Assembly (NCBI GenBank): GCA_040880365.1
Contig: JBBDIO010000002.1
Span: 1-9,385 of the forward strand
Direction of reading: 5' to 3'
Length of the DNA: 9,385 nt
Source of the DNA: JBBDIO01 sp040880365
GTDB taxonomy: Bacteria; Chloroflexota; Anaerolineae; Caldilineales; Caldilineaceae
Shown piece by piece: positions 1 to 7,836 of the stretch. How positions within the stretch are numbered: position 1 is the first letter of the stretch; each line of letters starts with the position of its first letter. The translations under genes were made by a program, and so were the position numbers. The notes below the pieces were generated by a model. That model was not told the DNA's origin. It worked only from the letters and a program-made list of their open reading frames with translations, and did no database searches.

Positions 1-2
1 AT

Positions 3-8
3 CGAGGT
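3..8 (+). promoter_or_regulatory. Probable ribosome binding site of the first gene
   Basis: CGAGGT lies here, with its GAGGT core at 4-8 and a 9-nt spacer to the ATG at 18. An in-frame TAG at 9-11 rules out any start further upstream in this frame, so the site and the stop together fix the start at 18. Any upstream gene lies outside the window. Stops at 9-11 and 13-15 in two frames mean such a gene could end right at this point. Confidence 0.6.
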
Positions 9-17
9 TAGATAGCA

Positions 18-3000
18 ATGGTAAACCCAACCGATCCGCCGGCACAGACTGAGACGAACCCTGAACCGGCGACCCACGCGCCGGCGCGCCGGGCTACAAA
101 TGGCGCAGGCGGGGAGCCTGGGCACGCGCCGCAGGATTGGCGCGGCTCTGGTCCGGGCAATCCTGCGCCAGACACCGCGGAGCCTGGTATATTGGCGCAG
201 CCGGTGGCGCGCAATGCACACCTGGGGGCAGAGGCGTGGGCGTGGATTGTGCTGCTGGTGGGGACCGTCGTCGCGCGCTTTGTGAACCTGGGTGCACGCG
301 CGATGAGCCATGATGAGAGTCTGCACGCGCTCTACTCCTATTATCTCTATAACAATGGCAACTATAGCCACGACCCGATGATGCATGGTCCGTTCCTCTT
401 TCATACCAATGCGCTCATGTACTTTTTGTTTGGGCACAACGATACAACGGCGCGTCTGGTGCCCGCGCTGATTGGGGTGGGCGTGGTCGCGCTGGCGTTT
501 AGCCTGCGCCGCTATATTGGGCGAGCGGGCGCATTGGCGGCCGGCCTCATGTTGTCGATCAGCCCCAGTATGCTTTTTCACAGCCGTTATATCCGCAACG
601 ACATTTTTATTGCCCTCTTCACCCTGCTTTGGATCTATGGCGCGTTTCGCTACATGGATGCCCGCGGTATGCAGCGTGGCAAATGGTTGTGGGTGATGGT
701 GATGGGCATGGCATGGGGCTTTATCGCCAAAGAAAATCACTTCATGCACGGTGCGCTGCTGGGCGTCTTCTTTGTGGGCCTGGCGCTGTGGCAGGTGATT
801 GGACAGCGGACGGTGGCGGCGTTAGGCCCGCTGATCGTGGGGATTGGGATTGCCTATCCGGTGCATGTTGCGGATCAGGATCTGCTGGCGGCGGGGATTG
901 TGGCCGTGGGCGTGCTGGCTTCGGCGTTTATCGTGTTGCGCAGTTTTGGCAAAGACGGATGGGAACAGCTGCGCCGGAGCGATGCGGCGGACCTGGCCGT
1001 GATCATGCTGACGATGATTATGCCCTTTACCGCGCCTTTTTTGCACGAGGTTCTGGGCTGGGACCCATTGGCGGCGGAGTCAACGGTAGATATTCTGCGG
1101 TCGGCGGCCCTGATCGGTGTCGTCACGGCGGTTGGTACGGGAATGGCCTATTTCTGGTTTGGGATGCGCAAAGTGCGCGAGAGCCTGACGGGGGCGCCGC
1201 TGGTAGGATTTGCGGAGTGGGGGCGTCTGATGGGCGGCTTCTGGATTATACAGATCCTTTTCTTTACAACTTTTTTGACCAACACGCGGGATGGTTTAGC
1301 CAGCGGCATTGTGGGCAGTCTGGGCTATTGGCTTTCGCAGCAAGAGGTCGCGCGCGGGGGCCAGCCGTGGTATTACTACACTATGCAAAGCCTGCTCTAT
1401 GAATCCCTGCCGCTGATCCTTTCGCTGGCGGGCGGGATTGCCCTGGTGATCCTGTTTGTGAAGTCCCTACGTGGAACCGCACGCAATCTTGGGCGGAATC
1501 CAACGCAGGGTGGGCGGCAGGTTGACAGTCCGCGCGGGGCAGCTACGGTCGAGAGTGGTGGCTGGGATCCGGTGCGGCGCGTGGATCTCCCGACAGAGTT
1601 GCAGGCCGCGGCCGCCGATCCCGGTGTGGGGGAGTTCCTGCGGACGCATCGCGTCTATTTTGTTGCACTCTGCGCGTGGTGGGTGGTGGGTAGCTGGCTG
1701 GCGTATACCATCGCGGGTGAAAAGATGCCCTGGTTGCTGGTGCATATTGCTACCCCCATGTGTATCTTTGGGGGCTGGTGGCTGGGTCGGTTGATCACAG
1801 GAATTGACTGGTCTCGCGTGCGGGAGGCGGGCGGGCTGTGGATCGTTGGTGCGGTGCCGGTGGTGCTGCTATTGCTGGCTGCACTGGCGCGGGCCTGGCC
1901 CGAACCGGGGCGCACCGTCGATGCGCTGGCGACCACCATGCGCGCCGTGGTCGCAGTGGTCGTGCTGTTGGGGGTGCTGTGGGCCGTCTGGCGCGCGCGC
2001 CGGGGCAGTGGGTTGCAGACCACAGTGCGCCTCCTGGCAATCGGCGGGGTTACTGTGCTCCTGGCGTTTACGGTGCGCTTCACCTATATGCTCAACTATA
2101 TCAATTTCGACTACGCCACCGAGTATCTGGTCTATGCCCACGGCACGCCGGATATTAAACGCGCGCTGAACGAAATCGACCTGATTAGCGCGCGCACGGT
2201 GGGTGAACGCAATGTGGTTGTGGCCTACGATGACAACAGCGCGTGGCCTCTGAGCTGGTATATGCGGCTCTACCCCAACAGTCGGTTTTACGGCGCGAAT
2301 CCATCGAGCGAAGCGATGCAGGCGCCGGTGATCATTGTTGGGCCCAATAACTATGAAAAAGTCCATCCCTATGTTTCGCGCGACTATGTAAAGCGCACCT
2401 ATCGTCTGGTCTGGTGGCCCGATCAAGGGTATTTCAATCTGACCCCGCAACGCTTTTGGGCTACGCTGACCGATGGTTCCAAAATGCGCAACCTGTTTAA
2501 TATTTTTCTCTACCGGCGGCATGGGGTCGATGGCGATCCCAACCGCTTGCGCAGCCTGACCGAGTGGCCCAATCGCCATGAATTCGAGTTGCACATTCGG
2601 CGCGATATTGCCGCGCAGATCTGGGACCTGGACTTATTGCCGGGGGTGACGCTGGAAGATCCGCTGGAAGACACCGTGCGGGCGAATGATGTGACGCTGG
2701 ATGCGACGCAGGTATACGATGCCGTCTACGATGGGGCGGCTCTGGTCCAGCCGCGCAGTGTGGCCGTTGGCCCCGCGGGCGAGCGCGTGATTGCCGACAC
2801 GGGGAATCATCGGATTGTGGTGCTGGATGCCGCCGGGGAATTGATTCGCACGATTGGCAGCCATTGCGCGCTATCCGAAGGTGCGGCCAGTGGCTGTAGC
2901 ACGGATTTTGGACCTACATTGGGCGATGGGCAGTTTTTTGAGCCGTGGGGCGTCGCGGTGGATGCCGACGGCAATATCTTTGTGGCCGATACGTGGAATG

Positions 3001-3620
3001 GGCGGATTCAGGTCTTCGACGCCCAGGGGCAATTTGTGCGCAAGTGGGGCTACTTTGCCAGCGCGGGCGCAGAACTGGCCGATACGCTGGCGCTCTTTGG
3101 CCCGCGCGGGGTCGCCATCGATCCCCAGGGCAATGTGCTGGTGGCAGATACGGGGAACAAGCGCATTGTTCAATATCAACCGACAGGCGAATTTGTGAAT
3201 CAGATTGGCGGCGGCGGTGTGGTTGCCGGTCGCTTTGAAGAGCCAACCGATCTGGAGATTGATTTGCAGACGGGCTTTGTCTTTGTGGCGGATTCGTGGA
3301 ACCGGCGCGTGCAGGTACTTAGCGCCGACCTGGAGCCGTTGGCAGACTGGCCTGTGCCCGGCTGGGACAGTCGCCAGATCTATCACAAGCCCTATATTAC
3401 GCGGGCCGGCAATGGCGACATCTATGTGACCGATCCGGCCCTGTTCCGCGTGGTAGTGATGTCGCCGGTGGGTGAGATCAAAGCCAGCTTTGGTCGCTAC
3501 GGCACCGAAGCCAATCAATTTGGACTGCCCACGGGGATCGCCTATGATCCTGTCTCGAATATGATTCTGATTTCGGATGCAGACAATAACCGCGTGGTTG
3601 CCTATCCTGCGCTGCCCTAG
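18..3620 (+). CDS. TIGR03663/Agl23-like GT-C membrane protein with C-terminal six-bladed NHL propeller
   Basis: This is a probable membrane glycosyltransferase or glycosylation accessory protein of the family NCBI names 'flippase activity-associated protein Agl23' (TIGR03663). Such GT-C-fold proteins are thought to act on lipid-linked sugars at the outer membrane face. Residues 1-68 are a disordered Pro/Ala-rich cytoplasmic tail. About 15-17 hydrophobic helices lie between 73 and 689. The first outside loop carries the GT-C acidic pair D99-E100 in SHDESLH, followed by HDPMMHG (118-124), RYIRND (190-195), AKENH (237-241) and GEKMPW (567-572), all typical of this family. Residues 690-905 form an extracytoplasmic domain of unknown function. 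Residues 910-1200 hold six NHL blades. The only cysteines outside the membrane are C950 and C960, in the blade 1-2 loop. As I recall, archaeal relatives are roughly half this length, so the propeller is an added module. The next gene starts 51 bp downstream, probably in the same operon. The sugar donor and acceptor cannot be read from the sequence. Gene existence is near certain, the family likely, the exact role open. Confidence 0.93.
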   Translation: MVNPTDPPAQTETNPEPATHAPARRATNGAGGEPGHAPQDWRGSGPGNPAPDTAEPGILAQPVARNAHLGAEAWAWIVLLVGTVVARFVNLGARAMSHDESLHALYSYYLYNNGNYSHDPMMHGPFLFHTNALMYFLFGHNDTTARLVPALIGVGVVALAFSLRRYIGRAGALAAGLMLSISPSMLFHSRYIRNDIFIALFTLLWIYGAFRYMDARGMQRGKWLWVMVMGMAWGFIAKENHFMHGALLGVFFVGLALWQVIGQRTVAALGPLIVGIGIAYPVHVADQDLLAAGIVAVGVLASAFIVLRSFGKDGWEQLRRSDAADLAVIMLTMIMPFTAPFLHEVLGWDPLAAESTVDILRSAALIGVVTAVGTGMAYFWFGMRKVRESLTGAPLVGFAEWGRLMGGFWIIQILFFTTFLTNTRDGLASGIVGSLGYWLSQQEVARGGQPWYYYTMQSLLYESLPLILSLAGGIALVILFVKSLRGTARNLGRNPTQGGRQVDSPRGAATVESGGWDPVRRVDLPTELQAAAADPGVGEFLRTHRVYFVALCAWWVVGSWLAYTIAGEKMPWLLVHIATPMCIFGGWWLGRLITGIDWSRVREAGGLWIVGAVPVVLLLLAALARAWPEPGRTVDALATTMRAVVAVVVLLGVLWAVWRARRGSGLQTTVRLLAIGGVTVLLAFTVRFTYMLNYINFDYATEYLVYAHGTPDIKRALNEIDLISARTVGERNVVVAYDDNSAWPLSWYMRLYPNSRFYGANPSSEAMQAPVIIVGPNNYEKVHPYVSRDYVKRTYRLVWWPDQGYFNLTPQRFWATLTDGSKMRNLFNIFLYRRHGVDGDPNRLRSLTEWPNRHEFELHIRRDIAAQIWDLDLLPGVTLEDPLEDTVRANDVTLDATQVYDAVYDGAALVQPRSVAVGPAGERVIADTGNHRIVVLDAAGELIRTIGSHCALSEGAASGCSTDFGPTLGDGQFFEPWGVAVDADGNIFVADTWNGRIQVFDAQGQFVRKWGYFASAGAELADTLALFGPRGVAIDPQGNVLVADTGNKRIVQYQPTGEFVNQIGGGGVVAGRFEEPTDLEIDLQTGFVFVADSWNRRVQVLSADLEPLADWPVPGWDSRQIYHKPYITRAGNGDIYVTDPALFRVVVMSPVGEIKASFGRYGTEANQFGLPTGIAYDPVSNMILISDADNNRVVAYPALP
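2745..3617 (+). repeat. Six NHL repeats encoding a beta-propeller
   Basis: Six repeats of a pattern like P-x-G-V-A-V-D-x-x-G-N-x-x-V-A-D-T-x-N-x-R-I-x-V fill residues 910-1200 of the first protein. The conserved aspartate of each blade is at residues 927, 991, 1044, 1092, 1139 and 1187, giving spacings of 64, 53, 48, 47 and 48. The first spacing is longer because of an insert with two cysteines (C950, C960). Blades 1-4 are alike even at DNA level, with GCxGAywCGkGGAA-type cores near 2793, 2985, 3144 and 3288. Blade 5 is the most divergent: the usual N-x-R-I is replaced by A-L-F-R-V. Six blades are enough to close one propeller. Confidence 0.9.
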
Positions 3621-3662
3621 GCCGGGCCGGATACCAGCGTTTTGATGCGAGGGGATTGAGGC

Positions 3663-3668
3663 AAGGAG
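3663..3668 (+). promoter_or_regulatory. AAGGAG ribosome binding site of the second gene
   Basis: AAGGAG lies 3 nt before the GTG at 3672 and 21 nt before the ATG at 3690. The first spacing is shorter than usual and the second longer than usual. A second weak GGAG at 3674-3677 sits 12 nt before the ATG. The site supports translation starting here but does not settle which codon is used. The difference is only six residues. An in-frame TGA at 3657-3659 excludes starts further upstream. Confidence 0.55.
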
Positions 3669-3671
3669 CTT

Positions 3672-6600
3672 GTGGAGTCGCCCCCAGAGATGAAAACCGG
3701 CCTCTCGCGCGGCGACGACGCGTGGACACGGCGCGTGCTGCGCGGGGCGCGTGCGCGGCTCGCACACGGCAATGTGTGGCTGGCCCTGGGCGCGGTGGGG
3801 ATTGCAGTTGCTGCCCAATGGCAATTGACTGCGGGGGCAATCGCTGGGGCTGCGATCCTGTATATTGTCGCCGGACTCGTGTACGCAGCATCGGGCGCAC
3901 TCACCCAACCGCTTGCCGGAGCGTGCGCTGTGCCTCGGTCTCCGGCTGAGTTTGCGCCGAGTCCTGCGCCGACCCCTGGACTGCGGCGCATTTGGTTTCT
4001 GACACCCGATCAACTCTATCTGATAGTTTTGGCGCTAGCGCTGGGCATGGCCGCCCACAGCTGGCGTTTATTTGATTTTTACACGGGGAGCCATGCCGCG
4101 TGGCGTTGGTACGGTTGGGCGGTGCTGCTCTTGTTTCTGGCCGCGGCAGTCGAGTCGGCGGTTGGCAGTTTCGGCTATCTGCGCGGCACGCGTTCTGGAT
4201 TCAGCCGCGCGGGGTGGGGGCAGGGCGCAATCTTCGTGCTCTTGTTGGGTCTGGCCGCGGGGCTGCGGATTTTCCAGCTGGATACGCTCCCATTCGGCAC
4301 CTGGTATGATGAAGCGGCCAACGGTCTGGAAGCGTTGCGGGTCGTAAACGAACCGGACTTCCGGCCCGTCTACAATGCGGGTGTGAATGCCAGCGGGCAC
4401 TATTTGTTCCTCATTGTGCGCTTTTTCGACTATTTCGGGGTAGAAACGCACTCGATTCGGCTAATCAGCGCGCTGATGGGTGTGGGGTTGGTGGGCGCGG
4501 CCTTTTGGCTGGGCAAAACGCTCCTGGGGCTTCCGGGGGGCATCCTGTTTGCACTCTTATTGGCGGTGGCGCGCTGGTCTATCAACTTTAGCCGCGTGGG
4601 CATGTACAACATCAGTACACCGTTGCTGGCCGTGCTGGCTTTGTTGTTTTTGCTGTGGGGGCTGCGGCGCGGGCGCCTGCGCGACTATGGGCTGGCCGGG
4701 TTGGCGGCGGGCTTTGGACTCACATTTTATTCGGCGTATTACCTCTTTCTGCCTGTATTGGGACTGGTGGCAGGCGCGGGTTTGATCCGGCAACGCGCGG
4801 CCTGGCGTAGTGTGGCGCTGGGCATCGGTGTGATGGCGTTGGCCGGGGCGGTGGTCTTCGCGCCAACCGCAAAATTTGCCCTGGAACGCTCGGAGACCTA
4901 TTTGGGGCGCGTGCAGACGACGTCGCTCTGGGCGCGGACTGCGCCCGACGCCCGTATGGCGGCTTTGGCCCAAAATGCGGCGAAGCATCTGCGCATGTTC
5001 CATGTGCAGGGCGATCCCAACGGTCGCCACAATCTGCCGGGGCGTCCTATGCTGGATCCGATTGCGGGGGCGTTGATGCTGCTGGGGCTTGTCATGTGCC
5101 TGGCGCGCCCCCGGCGGCTCTATGCCTGGCTTTTGCCCGTGTGGTTGGGCACGGCGCTGTTGGGTGGAATACTGTCCCTGGACTTTGAATCGCCCCAGTC
5201 GCTGCGCTCGATTGGGGCGCTGCCGCCTGCCTATCTGCTGGCAACCCTGCCGCTGACGGCCATACTCCAGCTGGCGCGCCGCCATGCGAGTGGTACAGAG
5301 TCGGGTGGCTGGTCAACGGGTCGGCTGCCGCGGGTGGTTGCGGGGCTGGGCGTAGCGACACTGGTGATTGGGGTCGCCTGGATCGACATTCGCACCTATT
5401 TCGTGGTGCAGGCGCGTGATTTTTCGGCGTGGAATGCGTTTTCGACGCCAGAGACGCTGGCCGCGCAGATGCTGGCATCCACACCCGGCATCGCCGAGGG
5501 GATCGTGCACCCCTATATCATCTCGCTCTATGACGGGCACCCGACGCTGCGCTTTTTGGCGGGGACTGACCAGCCTTACACACGGCTGGAAACCACCGAT
5601 ACACTGCCGCTGGCCGTGCCGCCCGACCGCGACATTCTGTTGATTGTCGACGCGGATCGGCGCTATTTTTTTGAAGAAGCCCAGGCGCTCTATCCCAATG
5701 CAGAGTTTCGTGCCCAGCAGCCACCCTTTGGCGGGCCGACTGTGCTGTATAGTGCGCACATCTCCGTAGCCGATCAAGCCGCGATTCAGGGGGCGCGGGC
5801 CACCTATTATGCGGGTGCGACGTGGGATGCCGTCACCAAAACTGAGGCTGACGCGCCAATTGGTGCCGGAGACACTCATATGGGACTAAGTCGTTTGGGG
5901 GTGGCGGGAATGTTGGATCCGCCTGCTGTGTTTCGCAATCCGCTTGCCCCTGCGGGCGGGCAGTTTTGGGTAGAGTGGGAGACGACGCTGTTGGCGACGA
6001 GCTACGGCGCACATGCGTTTCATGTGCGCGGACCCGGGCGCGTTGAGCTGTATATCGGTGATGAGCTGGCGGCCTATCACAACCCGGACAGCCAGGAAAC
6101 GGAAGCAGGCGCAAATCCACAGCGGGCTATCGTACTTGCCCAGGGTGCGCATCGGCTGCGGATTCGCGCCGAATCCGGGGCGTGGCAAGCGGGGGATGTC
6201 ACTGCTGCACATGCGATTCAACTGGCGTGGCGACCGCCGGATCGAGACTGGGAAACCCTTCCCGCGTGGCTCACCTATCACACCCCTCTCCAGCCCCAGG
6301 GACTTTTGGGGCGCTATTATGCCAACGGCGAGTGGGCCGGTCTGGAAGCGTTTAGTCGCATCGACGGGCGCTGGGATATGTATTTTCATGTGTTGCCATT
6401 GCCCCGTCCCTTTACAGTGGAATGGACGGGTATGCTGCACATTCCCGAAACGGGCGAGTATGGGCTGGGTGTGCACGCGACCGATGCGGCTACGCTCTGG
6501 CTCGATGGTGCAGCGATTGCCCAGCATTCGGGCGGCGGCACGTCGAGCAGTGGTCGCCGCCTGCTGCAACGCGGGGCGTATCCGATTCGGATTCGCTACG

Positions 6601-7712
6601 CAGATCGCACACACCATACCAGTTTTCGGCTATTGTGGGAGCCGCCCGGCAGTGGCGGACTGCGCACAATTCCCAATGGCTTTCTCTCGCCCCCGGATTC
6701 GGGATATGAGATGGTGGCGGCAGAGTTCTTTGCAGGGCTGCCACCTGCGGATGGTGAACCGGGGCCGGGTGCGACGGCGATGTCGCAAATCGTCCCGCAA
6801 AGCGCGGTGGAGCATGCCCAGGTTGAAGTCGTCGTTGACGGTCTGGCACAGCCGACGGGTGTGGCGTTGACTCCGGGCATGGTTTGGGTCGCGGAGCCGG
6901 ACGCCGCGCGCGTGCAGGGGTTTACGCGTGGGGGAGAGGCGCAGGTATCATTGCAGAGGGGCTTGACGGGAGCAATGGAAGACCCGACTGCCCTCGCCGT
7001 TGTGGATCCCCACACGTCCTATGCGCGGTTGCTGGTGCTGGATGCGGCTACCGGGGTCATTCACCGTTTTGGTTTGGATGGAACGCCTTTCGCGCCGTGG
7101 CCGGTTGCGCCGGACCTGGCGCAGCGCAGTCGCGGGCTTTATGTGGATGACGCCGGCGCACTCTGGCTGGTGGCGACCGCGCGCGGCGAACTGGCGCGCG
7201 TGGACCCGGCGGGAAATGTTTTGCAAATTGTGCCCTTGCGCACGGGGGGCGAGCTTTGGCAGGGGGTGCAGCCTGTAAGTATGCTGCGGTGGGCCGATGG
7301 CACGCTTTTTGTAGCGGATGCCGGGCTGAACAAGCTGATTGCCTTTGATAACGCAGGCCGCCGCCGATTTGCGTGGGATATTCCGCGCGCAAATACGATT
7401 GCCGGCCCGCATTTGGCTGCGGGCGCAGGCGAGGTGTTCTATCGCAGCGTGCCGGAAGAAGGACAAATCATCGTCCATGCGCCGGGGGACGCAGATGCTG
7501 GGGTGCAGGTCTGGAATCTGCGGGGCGCGACACTGCCCGCAGTGCGGCCGGTGGGGCTGGCAGTCGATGAATCGGGTATACTGTGGATCACCGATACACA
7601 CGGAGGGCAGCTTTTGAAGACTGTGCTTGCCTCCACTCTATCTGCTACGAGCGGCGACCCCAGCGCACCTGATGATCCTGGCGACGCCGCGCAACAGATA
7701 CTATCGGATTAG
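3672..7712 (+). CDS. GT39-like (GT-C) membrane glycosyltransferase with tandem PA14 domains and C-terminal propeller
   Basis: This is a probable membrane glycosyltransferase of the PMT/ArnT-like GT-C superfamily, which moves sugars from polyprenyl-phosphate donors to acceptors outside the membrane. The start is GTG 3672 or ATG 3690. Five hydrophobic helices (about 34-50, 55-75, 113-132, 146-165, 184-200) precede the outside loop with the catalytic-type pair D213-E214 in TWYDEAANG. Further family-like motifs are FSRVGMYNISTP (306-317) and GDPNGRHNLPGRPMLDP (447-463). The last helix is near 553-572. Residues 575-1346 lie outside: an unassigned alpha/beta-looking stretch (575-700), a degenerate PA14-like domain (about 705-860), a clear PA14 domain (876-992), a probable six-bladed propeller (about 1050-1325) and a polar tail. 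PA14 domains commonly bind carbohydrate, so the outer part may recognise glycan. No cysteine is present outside the membrane. It follows the first gene closely and ends with a propeller too, suggesting related jobs. The sugar and acceptor are unknown. Gene certain, superfamily likely, specificity open. Confidence 0.93.
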   Translation: MESPPEMKTGLSRGDDAWTRRVLRGARARLAHGNVWLALGAVGIAVAAQWQLTAGAIAGAAILYIVAGLVYAASGALTQPLAGACAVPRSPAEFAPSPAPTPGLRRIWFLTPDQLYLIVLALALGMAAHSWRLFDFYTGSHAAWRWYGWAVLLLFLAAAVESAVGSFGYLRGTRSGFSRAGWGQGAIFVLLLGLAAGLRIFQLDTLPFGTWYDEAANGLEALRVVNEPDFRPVYNAGVNASGHYLFLIVRFFDYFGVETHSIRLISALMGVGLVGAAFWLGKTLLGLPGGILFALLLAVARWSINFSRVGMYNISTPLLAVLALLFLLWGLRRGRLRDYGLAGLAAGFGLTFYSAYYLFLPVLGLVAGAGLIRQRAAWRSVALGIGVMALAGAVVFAPTAKFALERSETYLGRVQTTSLWARTAPDARMAALAQNAAKHLRMFHVQGDPNGRHNLPGRPMLDPIAGALMLLGLVMCLARPRRLYAWLLPVWLGTALLGGILSLDFESPQSLRSIGALPPAYLLATLPLTAILQLARRHASGTESGGWSTGRLPRVVAGLGVATLVIGVAWIDIRTYFVVQARDFSAWNAFSTPETLAAQMLASTPGIAEGIVHPYIISLYDGHPTLRFLAGTDQPYTRLETTDTLPLAVPPDRDILLIVDADRRYFFEEAQALYPNAEFRAQQPPFGGPTVLYSAHISVADQAAIQGARATYYAGATWDAVTKTEADAPIGAGDTHMGLSRLGVAGMLDPPAVFRNPLAPAGGQFWVEWETTLLATSYGAHAFHVRGPGRVELYIGDELAAYHNPDSQETEAGANPQRAIVLAQGAHRLRIRAESGAWQAGDVTAAHAIQLAWRPPDRDWETLPAWLTYHTPLQPQGLLGRYYANGEWAGLEAFSRIDGRWDMYFHVLPLPRPFTVEWTGMLHIPETGEYGLGVHATDAATLWLDGAAIAQHSGGGTSSSGRRLLQRGAYPIRIRYADRTHHTSFRLLWEPPGSGGLRTIPNGFLSPPDSGYEMVAAEFFAGLPPADGEPGPGATAMSQIVPQSAVEHAQVEVVVDGLAQPTGVALTPGMVWVAEPDAARVQGFTRGGEAQVSLQRGLTGAMEDPTALAVVDPHTSYARLLVLDAATGVIHRFGLDGTPFAPWPVAPDLAQRSRGLYVDDAGALWLVATARGELARVDPAGNVLQIVPLRTGGELWQGVQPVSMLRWADGTLFVADAGLNKLIAFDNAGRRRFAWDIPRANTIAGPHLAAGAGEVFYRSVPEEGQIIVHAPGDADAGVQVWNLRGATLPAVRPVGLAVDESGILWITDTHGGQLLKTVLASTLSATSGDPSAPDDPGDAAQQILSD
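5781..6660 (+). other. Region encoding two tandem PA14-type domains
   Basis: The second domain (residues 876-992) is a good PA14: it opens with LLGRYYANGEW, has VEWTGMLHIPETGEYGLGV and LWLDG (942-946), and closes with SFRLLWEPPG. The usual S-D-D-G before the LWxDG strand reads A-T-D-A here (D938), so one acidic residue is missing. The stretch before it (about 705-860) appears to be a diverged copy. It opens with ARATYYAGATW (Y712-Y713 against Y882-Y883), has VELYIGDELAAYH and AHRLRIRAES, and closes with IQLAWRPP (W853 against W989). After each W-x-P-P comes a similar tail, ETLPAWL against LRTIPNGFL. The second assignment is firm; the first is inference from these parallels. Confidence 0.75.
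6822..7650 (+). repeat. Degenerate six-bladed propeller repeats of the second membrane protein
   Basis: Residues about 1050-1325 contain six stretches that resemble NHL blades but are much more diverged than those of the first gene. They begin near QPTGVALTPG, DPTALAVVDP, RSRGLYVDDAG, QPVSMLRWADG, GPHLAAGAGE and RPVGLAVDESG. Blades 1, 4 and 6 keep the V-A-E-P, V-A-D-A or I-T-D-T strand. Blades 3 and 5 are recognisable mainly by spacing. A single closed propeller is the simplest reading, though the blade count is by eye. Confidence 0.65.
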
Positions 7713-7836
7713 GCGCGGTTGTGGATTGTACTGGGCTGCCATGCCGTTTTATGTTGTGAAGCCTGCATCTGTGGCCTCTGCATCTGTGAGTTCCAAATAC
7801 GTCAAGCGAAACAGTGAGCGTTGAGACCTGTCGCGA
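7713..7836 (+). other. Intergenic stretch between the second and third genes
   Basis: These 124 bp hold no convincing gene. A 27-codon reading frame from ATG 7741 to TGA 7822-7824 has no ribosome binding site and resembles nothing I know. A short tandem repeat sits at 7761-7788. No rho-independent terminator and no strong sigma-70-type promoter were seen; the best -35/-10 pair (TTGTAC 7726-7731, TATGTT 7750-7755) is weak. Whether the third gene is co-transcribed with the first two cannot be decided from the sequence. Confidence 0.5.
7761..7788 (+). repeat. Short direct repeat, two copies of CTGCATCTGTG
   Basis: CTGCATCTGTG occurs at 7763-7773 and again at 7778-7788, each preceded by GCC or GCCT, giving a 15-bp period. 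It lies about 50 bp before the start of the third gene. It could be a pair of protein-binding half sites or a chance slippage duplication. Two copies are too few to tell. Confidence 0.5.

Noticed and set aside
629..1402. 257-codon open frame on the + strand inside the first gene
   Set aside because: It is out of frame with the clear membrane-protein reading, and its product is Gly/Arg/Cys-rich with no helices or motifs.
1869..2594. 241-codon open frame on the - strand
   Set aside because: It is antisense to the conserved outer domain of the first protein, and no ribosome binding site or domain was seen.
3645..3659. Four-codon ORF (ATG to TGA) just before the second gene, as a leader peptide
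   Set aside because: It is far too short to support, with no attenuator hairpin around it.
3618..3671. First and second genes as one split or read-through protein, since they share a frame
   Set aside because: After the TAG at 3618-3620 there is a second in-frame stop, TGA at 3657-3659, followed by a ribosome binding site. Both products are complete in domain layout.
2871..4013. 380-codon open frame on the - strand across the end of the first gene, the gap and the start of the second
   Set aside because: It lies opposite two strongly supported genes, its product is rich in His, Arg and Pro with no recognisable domain, and long antisense frames are expected in GC-rich coding DNA.
7726..7755. 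Promoter TTGTAC-18-TATGTT before the third gene
   Set aside because: The -35 box matches the consensus in only three of six positions and the -10 box is poor, which is not better than chance.
7741..7824. 27-codon small ORF in the gap before the third gene
   Set aside because: It has no ribosome binding site, no known motif, and part of it is the short tandem repeat.
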